Below are positions 11,401 to 23,400 of a stretch of 64,000 bases of DNA, piece by piece. The stretch covers positions 8,669,978 to 8,733,977 of the forward strand of contig CM066923.1 of NCBI GenBank assembly GCA_033964015.1, given 5' to 3'. The stretch comes from Scolanthus callimorphus (taxonomy: Eukaryota; Cnidaria; Anthozoa; Actiniaria; Edwardsiidae). The notes beneath the pieces are model-generated. The model was not told the origin of the DNA. It saw nothing but the letters and a program-made list of their open reading frames with translations, and did not search any database. The position numbers and the translations under genes are program-made. Numbering within the stretch: position 1 is the first letter of the stretch; each line of letters opens with the position of its first letter.

Positions 11401-14400
11401 AGTGCTTCAAATGTTAAGCAATTTCGCAAAATATCATTTCGAACACGACTATTAAGGCTCCAGAAAAAAAACATTGAAGACCAATGCGCAGTGTTCTTTT
11501 ACCTATTGCCTAAACTTAACATTGACCATATTTACGTAGTATGGAAACGCTTAGGAAAAAGCCAACAATTTCTGTCCATGAAACACAACACAGCGTCAGA
11601 GCATTCTATTATGATAAAAACGGTAATCACTTTACTTTTTTCTACCGTCCTTATTTCCTTTTCAGCCTCCATCGCTATTTATATCAAGTAAGAAGACGGT
11701 ATATACTGGCCTTGGTAGCCAGGCAACATTTACATGGACTTATAGCCTTAACGAGGATGACACCCAGGCCCTCGAGGCCATCACATGGGGCTTTTACAAA
11801 AACAAGTTCATTACGCTCTGTGCTATTAAGGTAAACAACGCGAAACTAAACATATCAGGTATTTTAGTGCATTTGTCCCTTCCTGGCGTCTTCTCCGCTA
11901 CCAAAGTCCTCAGTCTTTTCGTCTAGTCTGCTCAAAGCCAATACCATGGCCACTATAGCGCTCACCGAAAGAGGCTCCAGCAAAGAGGCGTCTGCATGAT
12001 CAAGCCAAACATTCCATACTGATTACGTATTTTGAACCAGATCTGGTCAAAAGCGGCCAGTTTAACTCGATAATAGTTCATTTTTAGAGCACACAAAGCA
12101 CGTTATAGTGAGAAATTCAAATAACTGTCCACGTAATTCTTTAGTCCAGATCTGTGCCAGGATACGCCATCAGTATGGAATGTTTAACTTGAGCATGCAG
12201 AAGCCTCTTTGTGAGTCCGACGAGCGTGACAGACACTGACGCATGCGCGAGATTTGATACAGAGCCGTGTCGAGAGAAAGATATATCTGCTGCGCATGCA
12301 CCAACATTTCAAAACCAGCCAATCAGCAAAGGTCCTAAAATGGATGTCACCAGAGCCACCCCTGCGAGGTGACGCGCCGAATGATTTCAACCCTGCCCCG
12401 CGTGTGTGAGAATTTCACGAGATTTGATTACCTCTCTTGTAGATCAGCAACTTTGCAGCACAAACTCAGACCTGCGAACTTGGGCACGGAAAAAAGGCGA
12501 ACTTTGGAAGCATACTGACACCGACTTCGATGGCGACGTTTGTGTTGAATGACGTTTCTTTAGCAGACGAAGGAGAATATCAAATAAGACTTGAGGGAAC
12601 GACGCCACCGCTAATTGGCAAGACAAATCTCTATGTAACAGGTATACCAGGCCTGTCGGGTTTATTAGAATTATATCCATGCCACAACAATAGTTTATTA
12701 GAATTAATTATCTACAATGTCTCTTTTAACTATTGTAGAAACAGTGTCAGCGAACCTAGTAAATAGGATTCTTTAATAATAAACAAGAAAAGAGCAGATT
12801 TCAGATGACTATCGACAACTAAACGCAAATGCAAAACCACTAGCCAATCAGCAGTGGAAGCCATTCAACAACAAACCAATCAGGGGTCGAAGTTAGGCCT
12901 ACGGCAAACACCGTGCCAGAGTCGCGCCGTTCCAATACAAAACAATAGAAATTTCTATACAATTTCTAGAAATTGTATCAGAATTACAACACGCTACGGT
13001 CCCGTGAACCTTATTGTGTTTCTATTGTGTTGATCTTATTAATTATTCATGAATTTTTTAATATTATTTACAGATCCCCCTGTGATTATAAGGCACCCTA
13101 AGCCACAGTCAGTAATCGAAGGGAAACCGCTGAATTTGACATGCGCAGCCTACGGCAGGCCAGAGCCGTCATACGATTGGCTAAAGAATGGGCACGTGAT
13201 TGGGAGGAATTTAAATAGTTCTTATGTGATTGAAAATACGACCAGAAAGAATGCCGGGATGTATCAGTGCAAAGCCATTAACAGCGTAGGAAATGTGACG
13301 TCATCTGAGGCAAAAGTTGTTGTTCACTGTGAGTACTGGGTCACGTCTGTCAGAGAAACGTTTGTGATTGGCTGATTTTTTCCCTCCACTTTTGGCGGCG
13401 CGCGCGTGCAACACAGGAATCCCGCAACAGATATTTTATCGAGCTCCGAATTTGAAGATTATCGAGTCTACTCTCCATTCGCCTTTGTCACACGGCAGCC
13501 ATCTTGGAGTTTTTGTTACAGAAATGACTATACGTGTGTGAGCTTACACGCTTGGCCTCGCTCTCATGCCTGCTTCGCTGTATTAGAAAATCCAAGATGG
13601 CTGCCGTGTGACAAAGGCGAATTTCTTTCAGTGAGAAAATTTCAGAAAGTATAAAATAATTTCAAACGTTTTCGTCACAAGGTATAATATTAATTTAATT
13701 CTGATTCTTTTGTGCGAGGAAATGTTTATGATTGGCCGAATTTTCCCCGCCATTTTGGCGCGCTCGTGTTTTTGCAAAGCTACGAATTCATTGAAGATTG
13801 CAAAGTCAACTTGCTATTTCTTGCCGTTTATTGCCATCTTGCCCTTATGATAACATACTTTTAAGAATATATGTGTCGCGTGCTCCTTTGATGTAATATA
13901 TCAAACACGAGACAGCATATTTCAACAAGATTTCCTGAACACCGAGTGAGAAGTGGAACACTGTCTGACTGTCGAGTGTATGATAAAGTTTCTCAAACAC
14001 ATCATTTAATGTCAATAAAAAGAAGGAATAAAATCTTCCAAATCTATACAAACCTCTTTCACACGCATCCAAACCTCATTCACGCTTATATGATTTTCTT
14101 TGTTTAAAGGCCCGCCGCCAACCGCCAAACTTTGCGAGCTTGTGTTTTTGATTTGAATTGCTACATCTTGCACTTTTTGAAGAAATATTGTAAGAACTTG
14201 GAAAATACACTCTCTAATTTGTAATTTCTATACGTTTTTCCATCTTACTTTGGTTATAACTTGATTTTGACAGATTCGCCAAGAGTCAGCTCGATGAAGA
14301 AGATAGTAAAAGTCAAGGTTCCCCTCAAATCGCAGGAGTTACTAACGTGCCCGGCCATAGGCAACCCTTCACCAACTTATAAATGGTACAAGAACGGCGA

Positions 14401-17400
14401 ACCCTATGATAGCAGCGGCCATCAGATCCAAGTTTATGTGGAAACCAAGGACCAGTATGTGAATTACACGTGTAGGGCAATTAATTATATTGGAGAGGAC
14501 AATGCAACGTTTGTTCTGGTGCAAGTTGGTAAGTAAGACTACCTGGGAATTTGCAGGGGAGTATCCAGGGTGGAGGACAAGGAGTCCCGGGTCCCCTGTT
14601 GTTAAGCACTGAGTCTGTCTATGTAGGTCCGCATCCAGTATAAGGCAAGCGAGGCACTCGCCTCGGTCAGTAAAGTTTTCCATGTTTTTTGTTTTTACTG
14701 AAAGAACCACAACCAAATTAAACCAGCCTTAACCGTTAGTCACAGAAATCTGGAAATCAATTTTCTGGAATTGTGGCTCACTCTGCCTCGGTAACGATTT
14801 TTTTCTGGCTACGGGCCTGCTACGCCACTGAATCTGAATCAGTAGTCTTTTTTGCCGTTCAGTGAGATTTCCTTTCAACACTATAAAATATAAGTATTTT
14901 TCCTCCATTAGAGGGCCCCATTTCTCGAAGATCCGCCAAATCTCGAGCCTGAAAATAAGCTGACGTCCCTGGAAACCGCCAGTTTTTTTCGAATCCATAC
15001 TCTACTAAGCGGTAGTTCTAAATCAACGCTTATCTCCTTTTCATTCACAAGGTCCACCAAGCAACCCAAAAGTCGACTGCGGAAAACAAGAAGACACTGC
15101 TTTTTCACGTCTCCGCAAGCTCCACTGGACTACCCCTAGGAGCGACGGCGGAGCCCCGTTACTCTGCTACACTGTAAAACACCGTGAAATCTTTAGCCAC
15201 CTCAGGAGGGGTCCCTGGGTTGAGAAGAACGTCAGCGTATTAGCCACGTGGTTTCCCTTGAGACTGGACTGGGGGAAGACGTACGAACTGAGCGTGACAG
15301 CGTGGAATCAGTATGGGGAGAGCAAAGCTGATTTGAAAGATGATTCTAATTCTTGTATTGTCAAAGTCGAACGAGGTATTTTGCTTGGCCGCGGACGTTT
15401 TGATACAAGTTCATTGTTTAATATTTGTGCTGAAGCTTTGGCACTGGTATTATAATCAAATTTGTATTTTGCTCACATTACTTTATAGTGTTATTTTGTG
15501 TAAACTAAGGTAAAATTTCAATTCAGAAAAGAACAAGGGAATTGTTTGTATTATAACATACCCAAGGAATGCTGCAAATTGTAAACCTAGGAAAATTTAG
15601 GAAAATAGAGCAAGGCCGATTTGAAGTGTAGTGCATGCACCCCAGCTTTCATTCCTGGACATCGCAGGGGAGTAAGCCTAGAAACCCCTTTGTGACGATA
15701 AATATCCCCTTTATTCTTACACTCCGCTCTCCCTTTTACTTAAAAGCTACAAAGAGGGCCTCTGCTTACTAACTATTGGAGGATTAAACATTATTGGGTT
15801 GGTAATTTTTGTAATTATTTCTTTTTGCTGCAGATCCTAAAGAACAAAACCAATCCAGTACAGAAGAACCACAGGGTAGCGCACGTCCACGAGTTGGTGA
15901 GTAGCTTGGCTTGATTTAGACAGGCCATGGTCATGCTGATGTGGAGGCAGGTCTGCATTCAATTTTAAGAAATGAGACATCGACTGCTTTAAGAAATTAC
16001 CAGAAGTCCACTACAAGAGAGAAACGATCTTTCAAAGTAGGACTGTCCGCCAACACTGTAGATTATGTGCTATTTTTAGCATGAAAAGTCTGTTTTTGTC
16101 TTTAACCAATCCAGAATTACAAGAATAACGTTTTGTCCAAATAATTGATTTTCTATAGCAGGTACGGCGGAGCCGGGGGGGGGGGGGGGGGCAAGTTTTC
16201 ATACATTTTCACTGAACTCCCCCCCCCCCCCCCCCCCCCCCATCTTGCCATACAATCTTAATCGCCGTCCCTGTATAGACAAAATGACTACTGGCAATAT
16301 ACTGCTAACGTATACCGTTCGATCGACAGCAGAGTCCAACGATTTTGTGGACAAGATTCCTGGTGGCAAGGTCGCATTGTATGTCGGGATAGCTGGGGTT
16401 TGCCTCGTGGTTATCATCGTTGCCGTGGTGATCAGAAGGCGACACGTAAGACAAACAAAAGACAAAGGTGAGAGAGTCAGAACAGCTAGAACAGGGTGAA
16501 TTTCAGATAACTGTGACACAGTGACTTTTGTTTTTGGGGTCACGCAAGTATTCCCCCTGATTGGTTGTTGAATGAGTTTCGTTTCAGATTGGCTAAGCTA
16601 TTCCCTTTCAGACTCATCTGAAATCCGCTCTATCTTCTTTTCGTTTCTGGTTGTGTTGCTCTTTGTAAATGCTTTCGCTATTCAGTGTTCAGCATTCCTC
16701 CAAAGTGCATCTTAAGGAGCGCTAGTAAGCCACTCTTTTATTATTGTTTTCGTTCGATATTACAACATGTAGCAAGTTCGAAAAAATAATCTATAAACGA
16801 TGTGTGATACTTGATTTAATCGAAAATTTAATAGAAAATATTGCGTTGCATTCCTGGCATAAGCCGATTGAAATGGATGCTTTCTCCGACTCAGTATGTT
16901 GCTAGGCTGTCAAAATGGATGCTGTCAAAATGGAGGTCCTCCATCATTGTCGTCAAACAAGTGCCTTTTTTTAGAAACAAAAATTCCATAAAACTGAACA
17001 GAGCCGAAAATGTCCTCTACCCTTGATCTCAGGTCTGGTACTGGCAGGTTCAATTGCACCCAGACTCAATGGAGAAAACTGCGTTCACCACCCACCGTGG
17101 TCTTTTTGAATTTCGAGTCTTACCTTTTGGCTTATGCAACAGCCCTAGCACTGTTCCGCGTCTGATGGAGCATATCTTGAGGGGACTAAATTGGATGACG
17201 TGCACTTGCAGTTAACCAATTTTTATTACGTAATATAAGCACCTTGAACAACAACACATTTATTAAGAATGCATACGAATGAAATGCAACAACATCTTGT
17301 AGTTCAATTTTTTAGCGGTAAAGTAATCAAGCAGACAAAAATTCAGAAAACAATGAAAGCATTTCACTAAAAATAGACACTTTCCTGACCCTGATGAGAA

Positions 17401-20400
17401 CAACACTCCTACCCAGGGAATTTCTACAGAAACCTATCCATGGGAAACCTGAATTTCCCAAGCCACACGCATGGGAAGTATCCAGAAGTCACATGGATAG
17501 CCATGGGAAATCCGAACACTTCCCATTCCTCTGCCATGGGAAATTCAGCTTTTCTCGTGGATGGGGTTCTGCAGAAATTCCCGGTGTTAGTAATGGACTC
17601 TTGTTTATTTTCCGTTACAGTGACAGCGTGGACCAACCAGCAGATGAGGTAGAGTAGATATTCCAATTGCAAAATGCGGAATACAAAATAAGTATTTTCC
17701 ATCAGGAACCCACCAACAGGAGCCTCCATCTACTGCACTACATCTAGCCATACGCACTAGAGTAGAAAATCAGGAGCCCATCAACAGGAGCCTCCATCTA
17801 CTCCACTACATCTAGCCATACGCACTGGTGTAGAAGAATCAGGAGCCCATCAACAGGAGCCTCCATCTACTTCACTAGGTCTAGCCATATACATAGGAGT
17901 AGAAGAATCAGGAGCCCATCAATAGGAGACTCTATCTACTCCACTAGGTCTAGCCATATGCACAGGAGTGAGAAGAATCAGGGAATCAGGAGTCCATCAA
18001 CAGGAGCCTCCATCTAGTCCACTAGTCAAGCTTAGTCATATGATCATGTGCACAGGAATAGAAGCCGGTCTATTAATTTTAGACTGTGGATTTTGGATTT
18101 ACTACGGGAAATCGGTATTTTGAAGCTCGTGTGTATACCAGAAAACACAAATGACGCGTGGGATATTCTGCAATATGCCACTCGAAAGCATTGTTTTTTC
18201 TTCCTTTCTTTCAGTATAAGCGGCCACATGGAAGGAGATTTCTGGGAAGGCCCATCTGCCGGTGGAAGTCGTTTAGGTAGCGGAGAGTCCCGCAATCTCT
18301 CCAAGGTTGGCAGCCCTGAGTTTCATTTTGATCCAAACTGGACGGTCCCTAGAGAGAAGATCTCAGTCCTGAAGGTGATCGGTAATGGTGCATTTGGGCT
18401 GGTGTACAAGGGTCGGGTCCATGGTTTGGGGACCAACCGCCCTGGCTGGAATTTGGTGGCAATTAAAAGTCCTTACGGTTAGTGGTGTCATGCTAATATG
18501 GTTTGTACGCGCGCATTATATCTGGCCTGGCCCTTTTGAGTACGATATATCGTTACTTTCTCGGCGAAGATGAGGAACAAGTGAGTGCAAATGCTTATCC
18601 GAATATTAGGCTGGCGAAACACTTTTCGATCTAGTTAGAAACAGAGGAAGGATGCAAAAACTTACATTTGCAAGAGACATGCGTTGCTAACCGCCCCATA
18701 CGAAATGCTAGCGATTTAGAAGAAATATCCGAAAACCATCACCTTCCAAAGTTCTGTGCGTCTCTCATTTAGTACTACGCAATAACTTGCATAATATTCA
18801 TTTTATAAATGTCCTCTTCTCTAACTTGATATTTTTGCATTTGCCGACATTTACGTATGAATCAAAGAAAATGAAATATTTCCTTTGACAATCAGAATCG
18901 AAATAACCTTATCGGCAACCAGCTTATGGCACGGCTTATTGCATTCATGCCACCCAAGGACAACTCTTAAAACGTTAGGTCGGTTAGGTGTAAAACTTTC
19001 AAGAACAGTCATTCCTTTTCATGATATATCTCGTTAACCTTGAAGGATCATTTTGTTGCAGCGGATGCCACGGATGCGGAAACACGCGACCTCATGAAAG
19101 AGTTCGAGCTTCTTAAGACCCTCAAGCCTCACCCTCATGTTATCAGGCTGCTCGGCTGTGGCGAGGATGACGGTAATTGTTTACTCTAAACTGACGGGCA
19201 CACAACGAGCCTGACACGGGCACACAACGGACTTGACACGGTCACACAACGGACGTGACACGGGCACACAACGGACGGGACACGGGCACACAACGGACGT
19301 GACACGGGCACACAACTGACCTGGCACGGGCACACAACGGACTTGACACGGTCACACAACGGAAGGCCTGACACGGGCACACAACGGACGTGACACGGGC
19401 ACACAACGGACGTGACACGGTCACACAACGGACTTGACACGGGCACACAACGGACGTGACACGGGCACACAACGGACGTGACACGGGCACACAACGGAAG
19501 GCCTGACACGGGGCACACAACGGACGTGACACGGGCACACAACGGACGTGACACGGGCACACAACGGAAGGCCTGACAAGGCACGGGCACACAACTGACC
19601 TGACACGGGCACTTGCCTTGAGTTGCGTCCTGCGCTTGCACTTGCGTTCGGGTGTGAACCAGTCGTTAGATGACGATTGTTTTAGTCAGAAAATAACACG
19701 TAGTACTCTACCAATCCGGCTCATGGACTTGAGAAGGAAGAAATATATGTATGACTATCCCCATATACCCTAGGCTAATATTACCAGTCATATCGTTTTC
19801 CTAGGGCGTCCTTTGATAATAATCGAGTACGTGCCCTTTGGCGATCTCTTGGGCTACCTGAGGAAGAGTCGCGGCGAAGAGGACGATTATTATTCCGACC
19901 CGGAGATTAAACCTCAAACGTCTCTTTCGTCGTCGCAGCTACTGAGGTTCGCTTGGCAGATATCGGATGGAATGGCGTATCTTTCTTCGGAAAAGGTTTG
20001 GGATGCAATTTGTGTTTAATACAAGAATATTTTTTTGGCGAATTCTCTCCTTTAATATTCGAAAAGATACTTACAAACCTTCCAAATAAGATTGGTTGAT
20101 GTTCTAATGAGGAAGTTTTCAACGTCGGGAAGTGGGCAGTTTTTGGCGAAATGTTCTTGCTATGGAAGGTTTTTAAATACCAGTGCGTTTCTATTATTGC
20201 ACTTCAGATCATTCATCGAGATCTTGCCTCCCGCAATGTGCTTGTTGGCGAAGGAGAAGTGTGTAAGATCACGGATTTTGGGATGGCTAAAGACGTCAGT
20301 AACGAGGACATTTATATTCGCAGAACCGAGGTAAAAACAATGGAGGATTCCAGTTACAAGCGCGCACGCTGTTGTTCTTTAGAAATGTGCCTTTTGATAT

Positions 20401-23400
20401 ACCACAACTACCAGAATCCAACGCGCGCATACAAGGCACTTGGTTCGTGAAATGTAACGGAGCTACCGACATGCAGCGCGCGCTATTACAGCTATTCTAT
20501 AACGGCAAAACAGCTAATATAAGTGTATCTTGCGCTTCGGTCTCGATGACTTCTAGCCCAATTCTAGCGAGTACTGCATCCCGGAAGATGAAAGGCACTT
20601 CTAGACAAGATTATTAAGCATCCTCGAAGCGTTTTCGGACATATAGACTACACGAACTTTCGGAAAATCGTACTTCATGAGGCATTTTTTAGTAAAAGCT
20701 GGCAACAAGTGCCATCTTATGCGAAATTTTACGCTGAATCCGAATTTTTTTGTTGCCAACGCAGATTTTGCATTTTAAGAGGTGAAATGACGTCATGATT
20801 GACAGCTGTCACACAAACCTCTATAATGAATTTTTCGCCGATTTTCTTTTCAAACTTTAACAACCAGTGAAATTCAAATGTATAAGTGGCAATGTGATAT
20901 TCAAAAAAAATGCATCTATATTATGGGATAGGGTGATTGATGAGCGTAGAACGTCATCCAAAATGGCGGATCCAATATGGCCGCCGTGCCGCCATTTTGG
21001 ATATCTGTTGATTGTTTGAGGCCATCACGTTCAAAGGCTAAACTTAAAAAAATAAAAGACAAAACTTAAACGATTCTACAATACATAAAAAGTAGCAACT
21101 GACGATTATGGTGGAAAGAGAATAATATATAGGCAAATATATGATTGTTGTTAGTGAATTTAGGTAGGAAGCGCAATCCGAAAAATTATAGCAAGTTAGT
21201 CGTCCGTACTGTAAAAGTTCTCACTATGACTATTGATTCCAAAGCCTATCACTGAGTCAACTACATCTACGACTATTGTTTTAAATGCTTGCAGAATATT
21301 CCTCTTACACACACACAGGAATAATAATGATAAGAAAAAGCAGGGATAAAGGTGGAAATCATCCTATGGCAATTTAGGCGTTGCTCCAGCCTTTTCTGAA
21401 TTTTTTTTATAGCCTGTTGGTAGCAACTTTGAACTTATAAGAAAAAGTAGCGAATGTAAGACTTTAATTTGTCCTCGGAGTAGCTTTCCTCTCTATGATT
21501 GAAAGCCCTTTCCTATTCCAACCCCTTTCTTGTCTGAGGTTTCCTTTTGAGGTTTTCTGATCCTGAGGTTTCCGCTATTTTTCGATTATGCCACGGGGGC
21601 AGCAGATTGCATGATCGTTTTGAACGAGCTCTTGATATAAGGACTTCAAAGGCACAGTTTTGTTGCCGGGACTGAGGACGATCATCGAAAAATGGTGATA
21701 TCGTTTAGATCGTAAAATGAAGCGGCGGTGAATCTGATTCACCTTTTCATATTGATTTGCCTTTTATATATTTAATATGGCTTCATTCGACCAGCAGCAC
21801 TGCATTTCATACTTTGATACCTCGAATTCATTGTCAGGTATTTATTTCCATGTCTTTTTTGACTACCAGACTGATAGTTTCTAAAAATCAAATTTGACGA
21901 TATGGCGGCCATCTTGGATCGGCCATTTTGAATATCACAGCAGCGCCATATCCGAATAATACGACAATTTTTCGTATAGAACATTCTAAACTATCCTGTT
22001 CAAGTTAAATATTCGTTCGAATTTGAAATATAGCGACAAACTATTTTAAGGGGTTCGCGAACAGCTGTCAATCATGATGACGTCATTTTCACCCATTAAA
22101 ATGCAAAATCAGGGATGGCAACAAGAAAACTCGGATTCAGCGTGAAAAATTACGTAAGAAAACTCTTGTTGCCAGCTTTTACTAAAATATGCCTCATGCG
22201 CCTTAAATATTGCAATTTTCTGATATTTCGTCTAGTCTAATATTCTGAAACTGTGCTTTGTCTGACTAGAAAAGAGATACTGCAAGTATTTATTGTACAT
22301 TCCAGGGTCGACTTCCTGTCAAGTGGACCGCGATAGAGGCTCTTATCGGAGGAGGCGAATACACCACACAGAGCGACGTGTAAGTGCACCATTACTTCAA
22401 CTCAGCTCAGCTCAACGTTTACCCTTGAAACGTTATAGGTTGGTCTTGGTGTGCTATAAAAAAAACTCTTCTTCTTTTGTCATCCGCAGGTGGAGTTTTG
22501 GAGTCGTGCTCTATGAGATCTGCACTATTGGTGAGTGAACAACTAAATTTTTGGAATTAGTAGCCTTTCATGATTACAAGTTCATGGAATATTCTTTGCA
22601 CGCTGTTCACCCTTGTACAGTAGTTGCGAAACTCTGCGCCACTGTCGGACATCACGGACTAAAGTAATCTCTATATTGCAGGTGGTGATCCTTATCCAGG
22701 TATCGCCGGAAAAGACATTCCTGATCTCCTGGAAACTGGCTACCGCATGCCGTGTCCTGGTCACCTGGACGCAACCTTGTAAGAGATGTTGTGTTCACTT
22801 TACCATTTTCGTTTCCTCGTATATTGGTTCTCAAGGAAAGAGTCAATCAAGCGAAATTACAAACTCATTTTTCACTATTTGGCGATCGTCCATAAATTCA
22901 ACAGAAAAGTTGCCTTTGCTACGCGCACTTTTATTCATCTACGCGCTTTGTTTGGATTGGAAAATCGAGACATAAAAAGGCGCGTAGGTTAGTAAAAGCA
23001 CGCGTAGCAAAGACGTAGGGAATGTTCAGGCAATTGTTATGCGCTATTCAGTTATAAATGTCACCTTGCTATGTTAAACTCCAAGCTGTTGTGAATGTAA
23101 CTTTTTCAGGTACGAGGTGATGTCCAGCTGCTGGCAGACGTATCCCGATGATCGCCCAACCTTCACCTCCCTGCAGAAGATTCTGGCAACACTGGAGGCC
23201 GTACAGTCCAAGGTAAGATTTTTCCCTGGGAAAATGCCATACAGTCCAAAGTATGCATTTACCCTGGGAAAACGCCATGCAGTCCAAGGTAATAATTTAC
23301 CCTGGGAAAACACCATGCAGCCTAAGGTATTAATTACCCTAGGAAAACACTGTGCATTCCAAGGTGAGAATAACCCTGGGAAAATGCCATGCAGTCAAAA

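Larger units (their letters stand above)
15834..17648 (+). other. RTK A exons 9-11: stalk, TM helix and juxtamembrane microexon
   Basis: Exon 15834-15896 (63 nt) encodes a polar stalk ([16 protein letters not shown]). Exon 16330-16467 encodes the single TM helix, with [17 protein letters not shown] followed by the stop-transfer RRRH. Exon 17621-17648 is a 28-nt microexon (VTAWTNQQM) entered in phase 1 and left in phase 2, so it cannot be skipped without a frameshift. Intron 10 before it holds a Ty3/gypsy fragment and a foldback element. Confidence 0.85.

Noticed and set aside
19186..19641. Reverse-strand Cys/Val/Pro-rich open frames up to 151 codons
   Set aside because: Products of the 22-bp minisatellite inside an intron; open in several frames at once.
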